Positions 1-11,631 of a stretch of 64,000 nt of DNA are shown here, piece after piece. A program made the position numbers and the translations under genes. The DNA is taken from NCBI GenBank assembly GCA_963932465.1, contig OZ010799.1:162126761-162190760 (forward strand). Reading direction: 5' to 3'. Numbering within the stretch: the first letter of the stretch is position 1; each line of letters starts with the position of its first letter. The notes beneath the pieces were generated by a model. That model ran no database searches. It saw only the letters and a list, made by a program, of their open reading frames with translations, and was not told the origin of the DNA. Source of the DNA: Maratus speciosus. Its lineage: Eukaryota; Arthropoda; Arachnida; Araneae; Salticidae.

Positions 1-475
1 CAATGAAGTTATGATCATTTGTTTTCGTCTTTTTGTTTCTGAAATAATCAGTACTTTTATCGTTTTTGTGTATAAATTGTAATTTATTCAAATGTGAATA
101 TACCTGTAATGAATACATAAGTCACTGATTTTGAAAAATTTGCGCTAAATGTATGAAAAATATCTACACACTTTAAACTATCAATTGGGTAAACAAATAT
201 GCGTCATAATTTCAAAAAACAGCCTATAGCTAATGTAAGAAAAAAATTTACATAGAGAATCATTATAACGCTTCCTCATTTATGAAATTCTAAACCCTCA
301 TTTATGGAAATTTAATGCACAAACAGAGCTTTGAGCGTCATTGTACATACTGTTTAAAAAGTTTATCTTCATCGTTTTGCACAATGAAATTATGATAATT
401 TATTTTTGTGTTTTTGTTTTTGAAACAGCGTGTACTTTTATTCTTAAAAATTACGCAAATTATAAGTTTCGTTTA
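1..475. repeat. Direct repeat, period about 381 bp
   Basis: The first ~95 bases recur, diverged, at 382-475 (both begin CAATGAARTTATGAT and share the following T-rich stretch). This could be two units of a tandem satellite whose upstream part lies outside the window. No coding signal is seen. Confidence 0.5.
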
Positions 476-516
476 ATTCCACTTCCAACTTGAGCTTCGT
501 TTCGACAGATTTTCAT

Positions 517-854
517 TTAACCCTTTGCACTCCGCATCATTTTGAGTATGGTCTACCAGCAACTCTGCACCATTAAGTCGTCATTACACAAATGTTATTC
601 GGTCAGCACCACTTTTTTAAAAGAAGTTTCCTTCAAGTACACAATTTAAAAAATACTCTGTTTAAATAAAGCAAAAAAAAACCCTCTTTATTACTGGTGC
701 CCAAAGCAAATTTTGCAAGGAGTGATGATGTTGCCGCGGCAGTGACAACGGAGCGTTTAGCTTACCTTACCATGTCGCCGCAACGGCCCCGACGGGGTTT
801 TTAACTTACCTTAGTATGAAGCCGCATCGGCGACAACGGAGTGCAAATGGTTAA
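517..854. mobile_element. TTAA-flanked piggyBac-like MITE
   Basis: TTAA at 517-520 and 851-854 brackets inverted ends CCCTTTGCACTCCG and, reverse-complemented, CCATTTGCACTCCG. The 338-bp length, TTAA duplication and CC-starting ends are typical of non-autonomous piggyBac-type elements. The right half is unusually GC-rich for the window. An open frame overlapping the right end (851-1033, minus) is not convincing. Confidence 0.7.
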
Positions 855-1200
855 ATATGTAAAATCATACAAATTCGAGGCTGTATGCTGCAGTGGTATC
901 CCAGTAGTGATTCCAGGTCCCCCGGCTTACGCGGAATGTCCCGATTTTCAGGTGCTCCAACACCCGTCCAGCAGATGCCCAAATGTTTCGATTTTTCATG
1001 ATACATAAAATACGCGACAAAATAATTTTTCATTCTTTTATATTACCCAAACATTCAACTTTTACATGGTAGGAACTTAATAATTAACTTATTTGCCAAT
1101 AATTTTCAGTTCAATAAAGTTTATTATGACGATATAAGTATTCATCTATGTGCATGCATTTCATGATATATAATTTTTTCAAAATTCTTTTTAGTGTCAT

Positions 1201-1379
1201 CAGGGTTCATACGGTCCAGGATATTTTTTCCTTGAGAGCTACCAGTATTTTTTTATATAAAAGAGTATAGGTTAACCACTCGAAATTTTGCCTTCTTTTA
1301 AGGACAGATTTTCTATAACAAAATACTTGTGCCGAAGAATTTTCTAGTCTGCAAAATTCCAGGAGCCGTGCGAACCCTT
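1201..1379. mobile_element. CAGGGTTCGTACGG foldback repeat, copy 1
   Basis: Left end CAGGGTTCATACGGTCC is mirrored by right end GAGCCGTGCGAACCCTT. A second copy lies at 24485-24660 and a solo right end at 10261-10327. CAGGG ends suggest a hAT-like MITE, but I see no clean target duplication. Confidence 0.5.
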
Positions 1380-2644
1380 TACCATACTATTCGTTAGTTT
1401 GTATCAAGTGAAACTTAATACAGTAAAACTTATGAAAACAAAACCTGCCTATAAAGAGATATTTTTAGGATTCCACGAAAGGTAATATAGAACAAATGTA
1501 CCTGCTAAAACGGAATATGTTTTAGCTTCCTAGGTATTTTTTCATAGATGTGACACCTTCGTATTTTGCTTAAGAAAAATTATTAATACGGTACCGGCGT
1601 ATAAATAATATCTACTTGAAACGTAAACAATTCATAGTCCCTGTATAATCAATACCATTCAATTAAAAATAATCCAACAGAAACATCAAAAAAACTGAAT
1701 TTTCTTTCGGTCCCTAGCAAATACACTTTCACACATTTTACTGTATAAGATTATTGTGTTTATTCAAAACATTCACGACGGAAAACGAGAATCGTTGTTT
1801 TCTTCAAGAAACATCGTTGACTAAGGGCGTGGCTTCTACCTTACATAAAATCCATTTACATCACGCTGTCCATATTTTTTTAGATTGTAAGACATTTAAT
1901 ATTAAATTCGTTCATTGAAAGATATTTACCGATTCCTAAACTTTGGAAACATATCTAGAACACTAATTTGCAAAACACTTTCAGAACAGGGAGGAGCTTC
2001 AACTGTTTTAAAATTCAGATTTGATAAAAATTGCCCATCGGTAATGTGTTAACACAATGAAACGTTCTAAGTGGATTTTAAAGTGATCAGAGAAAGATTC
2101 CATTTCAGACATGTTTCTGTCTTAGCTGGTATATTTGTGTAATATTCCTTCCGAAAGGAGCATGAAAACATTCCGTTATAGACAGGTACAGTTTTTATAG
2201 GATTTACTTATTTTTTCCCGACTTAAAAGCGACTGCTCCGATTTTACTGTCTCTCTTTCTGTTTTTTGTGACAATGGATCTGGCAACACTAGTTCTCAGT
2301 CAGCTAATAATTATTAATTTTGATTTTTAAGGTGAGGCTATTTGTCTTATTTACCGGCCCACTACTCGTTCTACCCAACGTATTTCCACACGGGATTAAA
2401 CGTATACTATAAAGCGAAATCTAGCTTCCCTGAGCAGGCAAGCCTGCCTGGAACAGACAAAAGATACCAACATTTAAAGTCTTAGATGGTTTCGTAATGG
2501 ATAACCATTTCTTTCTAGAAGGATGTAAACAATTTCCGCATAAAAAATATAAATACGCCAGCTGGCTAAACCTACTGGTTTTGGTATTTTTTAATATTAG
2601 TACTTTTTTAATATTAGTACTTTTTTTAATATTAGTACTATTTT
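1380..2644. other. No gene seen; diffuse repeats
   Basis: AT-rich sequence with no credible reading frame. Around 2400-2530 a segment resembles two others: 5360-5400 (inverted, AAAGCGAAAGCTGGG type) and 26408-26455 (AAAGTCTTAGATGG type). A short run of ATTAGTACTTTTTTA units lies at about 2595-2640. Confidence 0.4.
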
Positions 2645-2862
2645 TTAACCCTTCCAGGGGCAAGCTACTTGTAATCGTAAAATTTTGAAATAATTGTGTG
2701 ACACCAGTATTTATAAGGAAACTTATATGTAAAGAAATAATATATATTTTCGCGTACTTATTAAAGTGAAATTTTCATAAAAAAAATTCGGGTGCTAATG
2801 TGGCAATTCCGGATTAAAATTATGTGATGCTATAGCGGCATCACCGCCCTTCAAGGGGTTAA
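2645..2862 (+). mobile_element. TTAA MITE, family A
   Basis: TTAA at 2645-2648 and 2859-2862. Left end CCCTTCCAGGGGCAAG, right end CACCGCCCTTCAAGGGG. A hairpin (GTGATGC 2824-2830 with GCATCAC 2838-2844) ends 14 nt before the right TTAA. Relatives lie at 11332, 18034, 20517, 26058, 28297, 34595, 56393 and 60869. Confidence 0.8.
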
Positions 2863-2882
2863 TGTTAGTACACTGGAATGTA

Positions 2883-3980
2883 CAGTCGTGGGAAAAACAG
2901 TTAACACCCCTACTAACTCTGCAACAAAATATTGTAGAAGAAAGTTACCGGTACCAAACACTTTCAAAATAAGTCTAATTTTAGGTGATGCATATAAAAT
3001 TTGCTTAGAAACCATCTACGTACCAAAATGAACCTAAACTTTGTTTTTTTTTAATAGCAATACCCAAGCTTATAATAAATCCATCAACCATAAATAAATT
3101 GTACATCTTTCAATTAGCCTAAATCCAAATTTTCATGAAATACGTACGATTAGTTTCCGATAATTTAATTACTTTATAATGAGCCTATTTTGGGGGCTGT
3201 ATCCAAATTGAAGTTCCGTACGCGATTGTTGAAAGATGCTACAGAATGACTATGTCAGTTCCATTAATGTATTATTTTTAACAGTATGAACATCTCACTC
3301 GCTAAATATGTTTCGACTATTGCCAGCACAAATGTTTCATTAAAATGAGTAAAATGTAATTTTTTGAAATTATGCTTTTTTGGACATCCGCAATTTTGAT
3401 TTTTTTACTCATAATTCGAAAACTACTTGGAAGAAAAAAAATTAAGTCGAAAATTCGCATAGAGCAGGACGCATCAAATATAAATCTATCAAAAAAACGT
3501 GAATATTGCAATTCATATTTTTTTCGAATATTAATTTCATACTTCATAATTCATATTATAAAAGTTTTTAAATTACAAATTTAATGTGTTTATGTTTGTG
3601 TGTTTTAGTATTATAATCACACTCAAAATTATCACATTATGATTATAATTTCAGGAGATATTAATAAAATATGATCATGTAATTTAACATTAAAAGCTCT
3701 AAAATTTTAATGTTTATAATTCAGAAAAGTATCATCCAAATGACTTGAAATTTAATTTCTAGGCTTAATTTGAACCGAAGAATATAAATATATTGTAAAA
3801 TCTGGGTGTTGCCATTAAAAAAAAGTTTGGTCTGGTTTTGATTTGTAGATGCCCACGTAAGCAAATTTTATATGCAACATTTAAAAGTAGACTTTATTTC
3901 CAGTCGTTTGGTACCTATAATATTTTTCTGTTATAATTAGTTGCAGAGTTATTAGGGGTGTTTACTTTTTCCCAGGACTG
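2883..3980. mobile_element. Tc1/mariner-type non-autonomous element (CAGTCGTGG family), full copy
   Basis: TA at 2881-2882 and 3981-3982 flanks inverted ends CAGTCGTGGGAAAAACAG and (reversed) CAGTCCTGGGAAAAAGT. Similarity between the ends runs about 190 bp. No transposase frame is visible in the 1,098 bp. A second copy at 44987-46485 carries an extra insertion at the position equal to 3264-3267 here, and a third left end is at 26570. Confidence 0.75.
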
Positions 3981-4356
3981 TATATTAAATATTATCTTTA
4001 TTTCTTCTAAAATAACACGAGAACAGCACTTTTGAACAAATAAAATGTATTTCCTTCATTTTATCAGATTTAAAATACTAGATTTGTTTGGAAAAATAAT
4101 CATTTTAAAATTTTGTATTTATTTTTATCAGGCACATATATTCTTGTATCTTTTATTTCGGAGCTTTGCTTATTGCTTTAAAAATTTGTAAGCTGGAATG
4201 AAAATTTAATGGTAATGATATCTAAATTTCATCATAGAGAAAGGAATTATTTTAAGAAGTTATAATCCTATTACAGGAAAATCCGATTCTAAAGGATTTT
4301 TTATTTTATTGAATAATGCCTCTCGTAACATAGCATCTTTTAATGATTTTTAAATA
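3981..4356. other. No feature recognised
   Basis: AT-rich spacer between two TA-flanked elements; no reading frame, RNA gene or repeat that I can name. Confidence 0.4.
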
Positions 4357-4527
4357 TTGGGTCGATCAGAAAGTCGTGTCGTGTTTTCAAAATCAATTCG
4401 TACCGGAAAATTTTACAAGGAAAATATTACACATTAGATATCGGAATCAACGTCTGATAATTAAAAGATAGAATTTTCCTGTACGAGGTGATTTTCCCAA
4501 CACGACACGACTATCCGATCGACCCAA
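4357..4527. mobile_element. Mariner MITE (TTGGGTCGATC ends), copy 1
   Basis: TA at 4355-4356 and 4528-4529 flanks a 171-bp foldback whose ends read TTGGGTCGATCAGAAAGTCG and the complement. TTGGGT-type ends with TA duplications are characteristic of mariner elements. A second copy is at 8193-8360. Confidence 0.75.
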
Positions 4528-4787
4528 TATTTATAGGGTGATTGCAAACGTTTGTGTCTGAGTGTTGTTTCCAGTATTGCCGCATCTAGCGGATTTTTTT
4601 ATTAAGAAATACTGAATAGCAATTTTATTTTATTTTATTTATGGATCTCTAATCTTATAAAGAAAAAATAACTACTAAAATTCACTGATGAGTTTTCGGA
4701 ATGCCTACATAAAAAATCAACACTGCCGATTTCCGATGCGTCGAGTTCCGAAGTGTAAACAACTTGTTATAAATGGCGAAATGCAGT

Positions 4788-4982
4788 CTAATTGACAACA
4801 TTTTGTCTATCAGCAATCTTTTCAGTAGCACTGTGTGGATTATTATTTACTAAATCACGGATTAAATCATTATGAATGTCAAAATGTCTCCAAGAGCGAA
4901 TTGTATCGTTTAGATTAAAATCACAATTTCGAAATTGACAAAACCACTTTTTAATTGTCTTGAGAACGGGAGCACGCTCCAA
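4788..4982 (-). pseudogene. Mariner transposase N-terminal relic
   Basis: A 64-residue open stretch resembles the helix-turn-helix part of mariner/SETMAR transposases: a motif like WFCQFRNCDFNLND, then DLIRDLVNNNPHSATEKIA. It would be part of the DNA-binding domain that recognises mariner inverted repeats. There is no catalytic DDD region before the frame closes, so this is a fragment. It lies 260 bp from a mariner MITE (4357-4527), but the two need not belong to one element. Family assignment rests on the motif pattern as I recall it; a translated search would settle it. Confidence 0.65.
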
Positions 4983-4988
4983 ATAAAG

Positions 4989-5160
4989 CAGTGTTGCCAG
5001 ATTGGGGATTTTTTTTTTTTTGCCACCATGTTGTTGTTCGTCACCGCTTTTTTGAAATAAAAAATTCGCCCTATTTAAAAATTAGTGCATTATAGTATTT
5101 TTAAAAAGTGATGACAGTCAAATAATCTGAATTTAAAAAGTTCCCAATCTGGCAACAATG
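4989..5160. mobile_element. Foldback MITE, CAGTGTTGCCAGATTGGG ends
   Basis: The left end CAGTGTTGCCAGATTGGGG is mirrored by the right end CCCAATCTGGCAACAATG. The ends suggest a hAT-like MITE; a matching 8-bp duplication was not found. Confidence 0.6.
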
Positions 5161-5767
5161 AAACAAACGTCTTGAATACTTTTTTAAGCACACCCAACAC
5201 TCACGCCATTTTTAAAAGCATGTAATATAACATGAAGAAAATGTAACTTTTCATTTTCCACTTTGAATAATAACCTCGCACATAAATTAATTTGAAAAAC
5301 TTTTTGAAACGTTATGTTTCCTCACGACACATGTAGGCAGGGATGACAGGGATGACCGCCCCGGGAACCCAGCTTTCGCTTTAGAGTATAAGTGCAATCC
5401 CGGGGGGAGACTCAAATCCACTGCATATGGTAAGATACATTAACAATGACAATATTTTTTAAACAGTTAATAACATACAGAAAAATAAATTCAGTTTGCT
5501 GTTTTTGACTCTGAAACTCACAAGGAGTGTCATCAGTACATACATTGACAGCAATTGCACTATGTTGTATACATGCATAAACAATTTCAAGACATGTTTT
5601 TTTTAATATTAGAGCTGAAAAACTTTAAGTGAAATGCATAGGCTGATAAATATAATGAAAATACTAAATAAACAAATCATAGGAAATAAGACAAATATTT
5701 ACATTATGTACAAAACAGGGGCTCCTGCCTGAAATGGGAGCTAAAACAATGAGTTTGCTCAGCTAGC

Positions 5768-6994
5768 TCAGAAAGGGAGGGGATTGGTAAATATAAATTC
5801 GTTGTCTTCTAAAAATTTCATACAGTCCGCTATACGTTGCAGGAGAACTGGACGGTCGAGCAGGTAAGTTAGCCAGTCAGGCAGTGTCATCTGTTGTGGC
5901 TTTTTAACGGGATAGTGGGACGTTAATGTGCAATGTAAAATATAGTGTAATGATGTTGATAAGGATCCACAAATGCAAAGAGGTGAGTCCCGTTTATTTA
6001 TGGTATATAAGTGTTGTTGGAAGGGTCCATGATTTGTGAGAAAGAGATACAGGTATCTGTTACTTATGAAAATGTTTTGTGAGACCTTAGGTATGAAGTC
6101 ACGCGTGTATTGACCCACTTGCACTGTAGACCAACGTTGTTGCCATCGGTGTAGCATTTGTTTTTTGAGTTCTAATTTCAATGTTGATTGTGGGAATGGA
6201 AGAAATGTTAGTGGTAAAGTTAAATCATCGACTGCCGACCTCGCCAGCTGATCGGCCAGTTCGTTGCCCATTATACCAGAATGTCCTTTAACCCAATTAA
6301 AGAAGAACGATTTTTCTGAGGACTGAAGGAGTAAGGTTATGTCTAGAACTAAGTGATTATTGTTATCAAATTTTGAAAGGGCCATTAGACCTGATAAACT
6401 GTCTGATGAAATTAAGTATTGGGTGTCAGAGTCCTCTTCTGCCCAACGAATCGCCTCCTTCATAGCAAAGAGCTCTGCCTGGAAGACAGAGTTCCCCGGA
6501 TCAAGCCTTGCGCGCCAGGAAAAAAAGTGTGAGCTTTGCCTATAAACACAAAAAGCTGCCGCAGTTCCTACTTCTGTTTTAGACCCGTCTGTAAAGATGT
6601 GTGTTGATCTGTTAAAGTCTTTTGTTGCACAAATACTAATACCGTTTGAAAGTGAAGAGATCTGATACTTTGAACATTTTGTTGAGTACATTGGGGCAAA
6701 ATAAGAAATATTAGAAGCACCCAGGCGAGTGATCCGAGCGAACTCAGCCTCCGCTTCTAATTGTATGTCCAATGGAGGAAGACCCGTGAGGACCTGAAGT
6801 GCTGCGGTAGAAGTGTTCCTATAGGCTCTGGAGATCAGGAGAAGTGCCTTTCTCTGAGCCACTAGAATATGGCGAACTCCATGCGACTTCCGCATTCGCG
6901 GAAACCAGACTGCACATGCGTACGCCAGTTGCCGCTGTAGGATGGATGAGTACCAGACTTTAAAGAAGTATGATGGAGGACGACCTGATACTAG
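5768..6994 (-). pseudogene. 5'-truncated non-LTR retrotransposon: RNase H domain and C-terminus
   Basis: This is the 3' part of a reverse transcriptase polyprotein of the Jockey/X-element/R1 type. It would degrade the RNA strand during target-primed reverse transcription. The frame is open from about 6994; the first Met is at 6895, giving 375 residues. Counting from that Met, the RNase H domain spans about residues 98-225: D103 (FTDGSK), E141 (QAELFAMKEA), D165 (SSDSLSGL), H205 (KGHSG) and D215 (NELADQLA), so all catalytic positions are kept. A C-x-C-x7-H-x4-C zinc-binding motif (C307, C309, H317, C322) follows, normal for this class. The thumb-like region before RNase H is present, but the polymerase and endonuclease are missing, with a breakpoint near 6960-7000. 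This is a dead 5' truncation, the usual outcome for LINE insertions. About 350 bp of possible 3' UTR lies at 5410-5767. Confidence 0.85.
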
Positions 6995-7086
6995 TTAATA
7001 ATATGGTTATAAAATAAACATCAGCACAGTCAAAATTACAAGCTACTACCATCTCTGAAATCGGGAACGCCCAATATATTGAAATA

Positions 7087-7834
7087 CCGGGTGAGCAAAA
7101 AGTCCGTATAAACTTTAAAAAATCATAAAAACCGAAAAAATAACCGAAATGAAAAACTGTTTGCAGGATTAGCATCTACAGGTCACGGTAATTTTTTTAA
7201 AATAGAAATAAAAAATAACTCAAAAAAACAACCGACAGATGGCGCTGGTTCGTGCGATTTGGGAGGGAATATGCAAATGAAACGGTTTTAAGAATTTGTG
7301 CTCCTAATCCAGAACTAGTACACCGTTGTGAGCCGTGTACTTGAGCAAGGATGCTGAGTATGAAGGCTAAAGCTTCGTTGGTGAAGTTATTTTAACCCTA
7401 GAACTACCGGAAATTTTACTCAAGTTTTATAAAAACATTCTACACCAGAATTTTTACTTAAAACTATTTAGTTTGTTTATTTAACTTATTATTGTCTGAT
7501 TTATACATTTAGTTTGTTTTGAAGAAATTTCTGGTTTGAATAAATATTTTGAATGTACATGTCGGGTCCAATGGACCCGTCTGGTAGACGGAAGGTTAAG
7601 TGAACTAGTTCTGGATTAGGAGCACAAGTTCTTATAACCGTTTCATTTGCATATTTCCACCAAAATCGCACGAACCAGCGCCATCTGTCGGCTGTTTTTT
7701 AGTTATTTTTTATTTCTGTCTTAAAAAAATTCCCGTGACCTATAGATGCTAATCCTGCAAACAGTTTTTCATTTCGGTTATTTTTTCGGTTTTTATGATT
7801 TTTTAAAATTTATACGAACTTTTTGCTCACCCGG
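7087..7834. mobile_element. TA-flanked foldback element (CCGGGTGAGC ends)
   Basis: TA at 7085-7086 and 7835-7836 flanks arms 7087-7319 and 7604-7834 that are near-perfect inverted copies (CCGGGTGAGCAAAAAGT...). Both arms encode the same spurious peptide start on opposite strands. The central loop is interrupted by a TTAA element at 7392-7599. Likely a Tc1/mariner-type MITE. Confidence 0.8.
7392..7599 (-). mobile_element. TTAA MITE, family C, nested
   Basis: TTAA at 7392-7395 and 7596-7599 flanks 200 bp inserted in the loop of the 7087-7834 foldback. Ends CCCTAGAACTACCGG and CTGGTAGACGGAAGG. A perfect palindrome GGGTCCAATGGACCC (7564-7578) ends 17 nt before the right TTAA. The same family, opposite orientation, is at 21457-24134. 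Confidence 0.75.
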
Positions 7835-8192
7835 TATGAAACACCCAATATATGAATTTAAATTTCAAACTTGTTTAATTTGGCAGAGAACACGAGGACG
7901 TTCATCTGTCAAGGTGGATGTAGCGGGTTCAACTCCCGGAAAGATACTGCTAATCTTAAAGTCTACCAAGCGTTTCTTTTCCTCATAGTTCTTAATAACT
8001 TTTGCTTTGGGGATAGCATTATTAACAACTGTGCTGTAATATAGCGCTTGCTGTATTTAAGTGTATGTATTCGTCTTTTAAGATTGAATGCTACATGAAA
8101 CATCAGAACTAAAAAGTTTAACTATAATCGACTACTACCTCATTATCTGTGCCTTGTCTACTAAATTCTAAAAGTCTAATACAGGTAAGATA

Positions 8193-8360
8193 TTGGGTCG
8201 ATCGGAAAGTCGTGTCGTGTTAGGAAAATCAATTCGCACCGGAAAATTCTACCATTTAATTATTAGACTGATTCCGATGTCTAATGGCTGCTTATTACCG
8301 GGCAGAATTTTACGATCGAATAGATTTTCCCAACACGGCACGACTTTCCGATCGACCCAA
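8193..8360. mobile_element. Mariner MITE (TTGGGTCGATC ends), copy 2
   Basis: TA at 8191-8192 and 8361-8362. Ends TTGGGTCGATCGGAAAGTCG and its complement, matching the 4357-4527 copy along most of its length. Confidence 0.75.
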
Positions 8361-9735
8361 TAAAAGCTTTGAACCAAAACTGCATACACATTAAGTTTTC
8401 TATCTTAAATGGGAGAGGTCACATCAATCAAGGTCACACGACACGTAGCGGATGGGGTTGAACTACAGGAAGATGCCTAACTGTTTTCTTACTTCACATC
8501 ACAAAAATTGCAAAGTTTTTTCACCTTGATTAATAACTGGAAAGTCTCTGATTAGATAAGGCGAAGAAAACTTCGAGGTGTCAAGTGCATCTTGACTCCA
8601 CCCCCCTCCCTCTCATTACGTCATTTTTTTGCAATGAGACTGGTAAACAAGATTCATATTCCATAAGTGACTACAGATTTAGAAAATATGCGCAGATGGT
8701 AGATATTCTAACATATATGACGTCACACTAAAACGTCGTCCACCACGTATGTGGATTATCAACCCCGTCCACAAGATGGCGCAGCTATGTAATTTACTCC
8801 GATTCCAGCATTAAGTTTGTACGCTTAATAAGTATGCAGTTTTGCTTTAAACCCAAGAATTAACCGAATTTTTAAAGTACAGTTTGTTATTTTTTAGGGG
8901 TCTCAAAATTTAAATAAAGGATCTAAGGATTCACAATTTAACCAAATGACTTACTCACATAACAGTTATCAAGATCTAAGAATAAAGCCCGGCATTAACA
9001 TATGAATAAATTGGGTCTTGAAGAATTAACTCCAACATTCAAGAAAGGAATCGCAAATTTCTATAACTATATTCTAGCGTCGAGAATTTTATATTCTTAA
9101 ATCGAGATTAAATTAACTAGTCGTTTCAGGAAGTTTCCGAAACTTTTTGTGTAAGAGACAGCATTTTTCATACCTGCAAAATTTTCACAATTAAACAAAC
9201 TCAGAACACTAAACCATGTTAATCCTCATTCAATTCTCATTTCGAAAGTTGCGAGTTTATAGGAAATTATAAATTAAGCTTCAATATTGCTTAAAATAAT
9301 TTAAAAATTGAAAACTATATTCATGCTACAACTCACGAATCTTAAATTCCAAACTTATTTCATAAAAGTGCATCTCTATTCCTTTTTTCATTTACTATGT
9401 GTGTTTTGAATAAATAATTTCATGCGAAAAATGTCATCGATATATTTTAATTGCAATTAAAATTTCCACCACAAAGAAAAAAATAATAAATAACTAAAAC
9501 TCATACTAAATAAACAAATAAACTATTAAAATGATTACCAAGTTATTATTTTATAATAAATTCTAGCAGGTGATTAGCAAATTTTTCTTCGCTATTTATA
9601 AAATCTAATATTATTCTGTATTTAGAACGAAATCACCCTATTTCAGGCTACAATAATTTGAAATCCCCAATTCTTTTTATACATTATAATACAAACATTT
9701 TCTTGCAAACTAATTATTTAAAATACGTTACATCA
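8361..9735. other. No gene seen
   Basis: AT-rich. A short segment at 8425-8480 (TAGCGGATGGGGTTGAAC) is a diverged copy of 7905-7960 (TAGCGGGTTCAACTCCCGG), hinting at an unrecognised small dispersed repeat. No further structure stands out. Confidence 0.4.
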
Positions 9736-9819
9736 GATGTCACTATAGTGGCCCGTACACAGTGGCCTGTGGAGCAGCAGTGATCCGCAGAAAAATCTGT
9801 CAACTATTTGGATTTTTTT

Positions 9820-10257
9820 TTATGTTTTATTAATATGTAGAAGGAAAAAGTCGGTTCTATGCCAGCAAGAGGTGTGAGGTGGTGGGCGTGGTGAAATGAT
9901 TGACAGGTGGATGGAACAGAGTGATTGACAAGTGGGGGAGATAAGAGGGTGATTGATAGGGGAGATAATATTGCAGACACAGTGGAGTTCTCCGCCTGTC
10001 GGCATGCTATAACAGGATGGTTCTAATGTAAGGGGAGGTGTATAACAAAGGAAAGCGTAAATGAGAGGTGATGATTGAAGGGAATTAATGAAGAGTTTAC
10101 TATAGAGCGTTAATGAAAGCAATAAATGGATGGGATTACTCAAGAGACTACTGTAAGAGGAGGGTGGAACAAAGGAAAAGATAATAAATGAGGTATGATT
10201 AGCAAAAAGTGTATTAGAAGTGAAGGGTTTTAATGAAGAAATGATCATAACATACAT
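9820..10257. other. Purine-rich strand-asymmetric tract
   Basis: About 430 bp in which the plus strand is strongly A/G-rich, with imprecise repeats of a GTGATTGACAAGTGGG-like phrase near 9895-9965. A 145-codon open frame on the minus strand is Ser/Pro/Leu-rich, as expected from the pyrimidine bias, and looks non-coding. Confidence 0.5.
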
Positions 10258-10260
10258 TTT

Positions 10261-10327
10261 CTGTATAAAAATACTGGTACCAATTTCCTTGGTTGGAAAT
10301 TTCGAACAAATTTCCGTACGAACCCTG
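10261..10327. repeat. Solo right end of the CAGGGTTCGTACGG repeat
   Basis: AATACTGGTACC... TCCGTACGAACCCTG matches the right ends of the copies at 1201 and 24485; the left part is missing. Confidence 0.45.
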
Positions 10328-10515
10328 TTATATATATAAGAGTAATATTAGAGTTTTGCTAATACTCGTAAATCTTTAGATCAGGGGCCTGAACGTAAAC
10401 TTTGGAAGATATTTTATTATTCAAGTAATCTAACTCCATTGAATATGTAACATCCTGAAATCGGAAATTTTAAATTATGCTATTCATATATTTCTAAAGA
10501 TGTAAAATTTTCCAA

Positions 10516-10520
<5 letters not shown>

Positions 10521-10548
<28 letters not shown>
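10521..10548. repeat. Poly-A tract (28 nt)
   Basis: Uninterrupted A run with no retroelement body attached that I can recognise. Confidence 0.9.
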
Positions 10549-10549
<1 letters not shown>

Positions 10550-10670
10550 TTTTATAAAGCTATAAAACACGACTCGATTTGATCTAACTCCATTGAATAT
10601 CGATTAGGATTTTCAATTACTTATTGTTCGAATTTTTTAGAATAAAAATGTTCATTTCATTAAGTAACCT

Positions 10671-10872
10671 TTAACCCCTTGGGGACGAGCGACACGTATA
10701 CGTGCCGGAAGTAGGCCTAAGGATCCTCGTTTATCCTCACCAGTAAAATTTTACTGTAAAATTTGCCTTATGTAATCCGAGCATTTTCCCGATTTGAATA
10801 GACTTCTGTTTTTTAAAACCGGTAGCAAAGTAATAAACATTTCGTAAAAGGCTCCCGTCGCGAAGAGGTTAA
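10671..10872 (+). mobile_element. TTAA MITE, family B
   Basis: TTAA at 10671-10674 and 10869-10872. Left end CCCCTTGGGGACGAGCG, right end CGTCGCGAAGAGG. A perfect 12-nt palindrome CACGTATACGTG (10693-10704) starts 18 nt inside the left TTAA. Relatives at 18797 and 20732 share the CTTTTAC-type right end. Confidence 0.7.
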
Positions 10873-11041
10873 GAAAGTACATTTTCCTGAGATTTACCCA
10901 CTCGTTGAGCCTTCCGATTTTTTCATTGCAGATTAAATATGTCCAATATAAATTTGTAAAGAAAGACCTCACTAATCGCAATAACTTGAATGAGTAAATA
11001 CTTCTGACTTCATTTTTAATACATTCACCGCCCCTAAATAC

Positions 11042-11297
11042 TAGGTCTGAACGCTGACACAAAAAAGGCGGCTATCGTAGGCGGTTTTTTTCTGCCGTAT
11101 TTTTTCGGTGTATGTACGATACCCTAAATTTAGACACCAGTATTTTATAAAAGATTACTTTGACTTGTTTAATCTCAGAAAAATAATGCGGAAAATACTT
11201 TAAAAGATTATTGGCATAAAAATTTGGGGGGCCATACACATGCTGAAAAAAATCCGCCTTCGGCAACCGCCATTTTTTGTGTCAGCGCTCAGGCTTA
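11042..11297. mobile_element. Foldback repeat with GGCGGNTNTCGTAGGCGG arms, copy 1
   Basis: Left TAGGTCTGAACGCTGACAC mirrors right GTGTCAGCGCTCAGGCTTA; the arms continue through AAAAAAGGCGGC / GCCGCC-type sequence. The open frames read here are shadows of the palindrome. A second copy lies at 28010-28250. The true ends may reach CACCGCCC / GAGCGGTG about 20 nt further out. Confidence 0.65.
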
Positions 11298-11331
11298 TTA
11301 CTCAGGGAGCGGTGATAGATTTTTAGGATGT

Positions 11332-11553
11332 TTAACTTTTTCAAGGTCGGTGGTATGTTTATGAAACTACTTAATTTTAATTCCCAAATGCAATAACGAC
11401 ACCAGAAATTTTAGTATAACATTTTCCGTTTTCTATTTATGTGATAATATGTAGCTTTTCCTTACTTCGAAATAAATTTTTTCGTAAATTCCGGTGTCAC
11501 TAGTTAATTTCAATATTTTAGCAATGCAAGTGCTTTGCCCCTGAAAGAGTTAA
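11332..11553 (-). mobile_element. TTAA MITE, family A
   Basis: TTAA at 11332-11335 and 11550-11553; reverse orientation relative to 2645. Its conserved end reads CTTTGCCCCTGAAAGAG before the right TTAA, and its other end carries the GGTCGGTGGTATG hairpin-bearing end. Confidence 0.7.
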
Positions 11554-11631
11554 GACAATTGTCCTTTAACATGAACTCCTAAATAATGTAACAGGTTACA
11601 GATATCTCATATGTATGATAATTTATTTATA

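Noticed and set aside
7905..7965. A tRNA gene
   Set aside because: A B-box-like GGTTCAACTCC is present, but no A box, acceptor stem or anticodon arm can be folded around it.
6960..7988. Two open frames on opposite strands beginning with the same 30 residues
   Set aside because: They are the two arms of the 7087-7834 inverted repeat read outward; no conserved protein is implied.
9820..10257. 145-codon minus-strand open frame as a gene
   Set aside because: Composition is fully explained by pyrimidine bias; no domain, no sensible start context and low-complexity Ser/Pro/Leu content.
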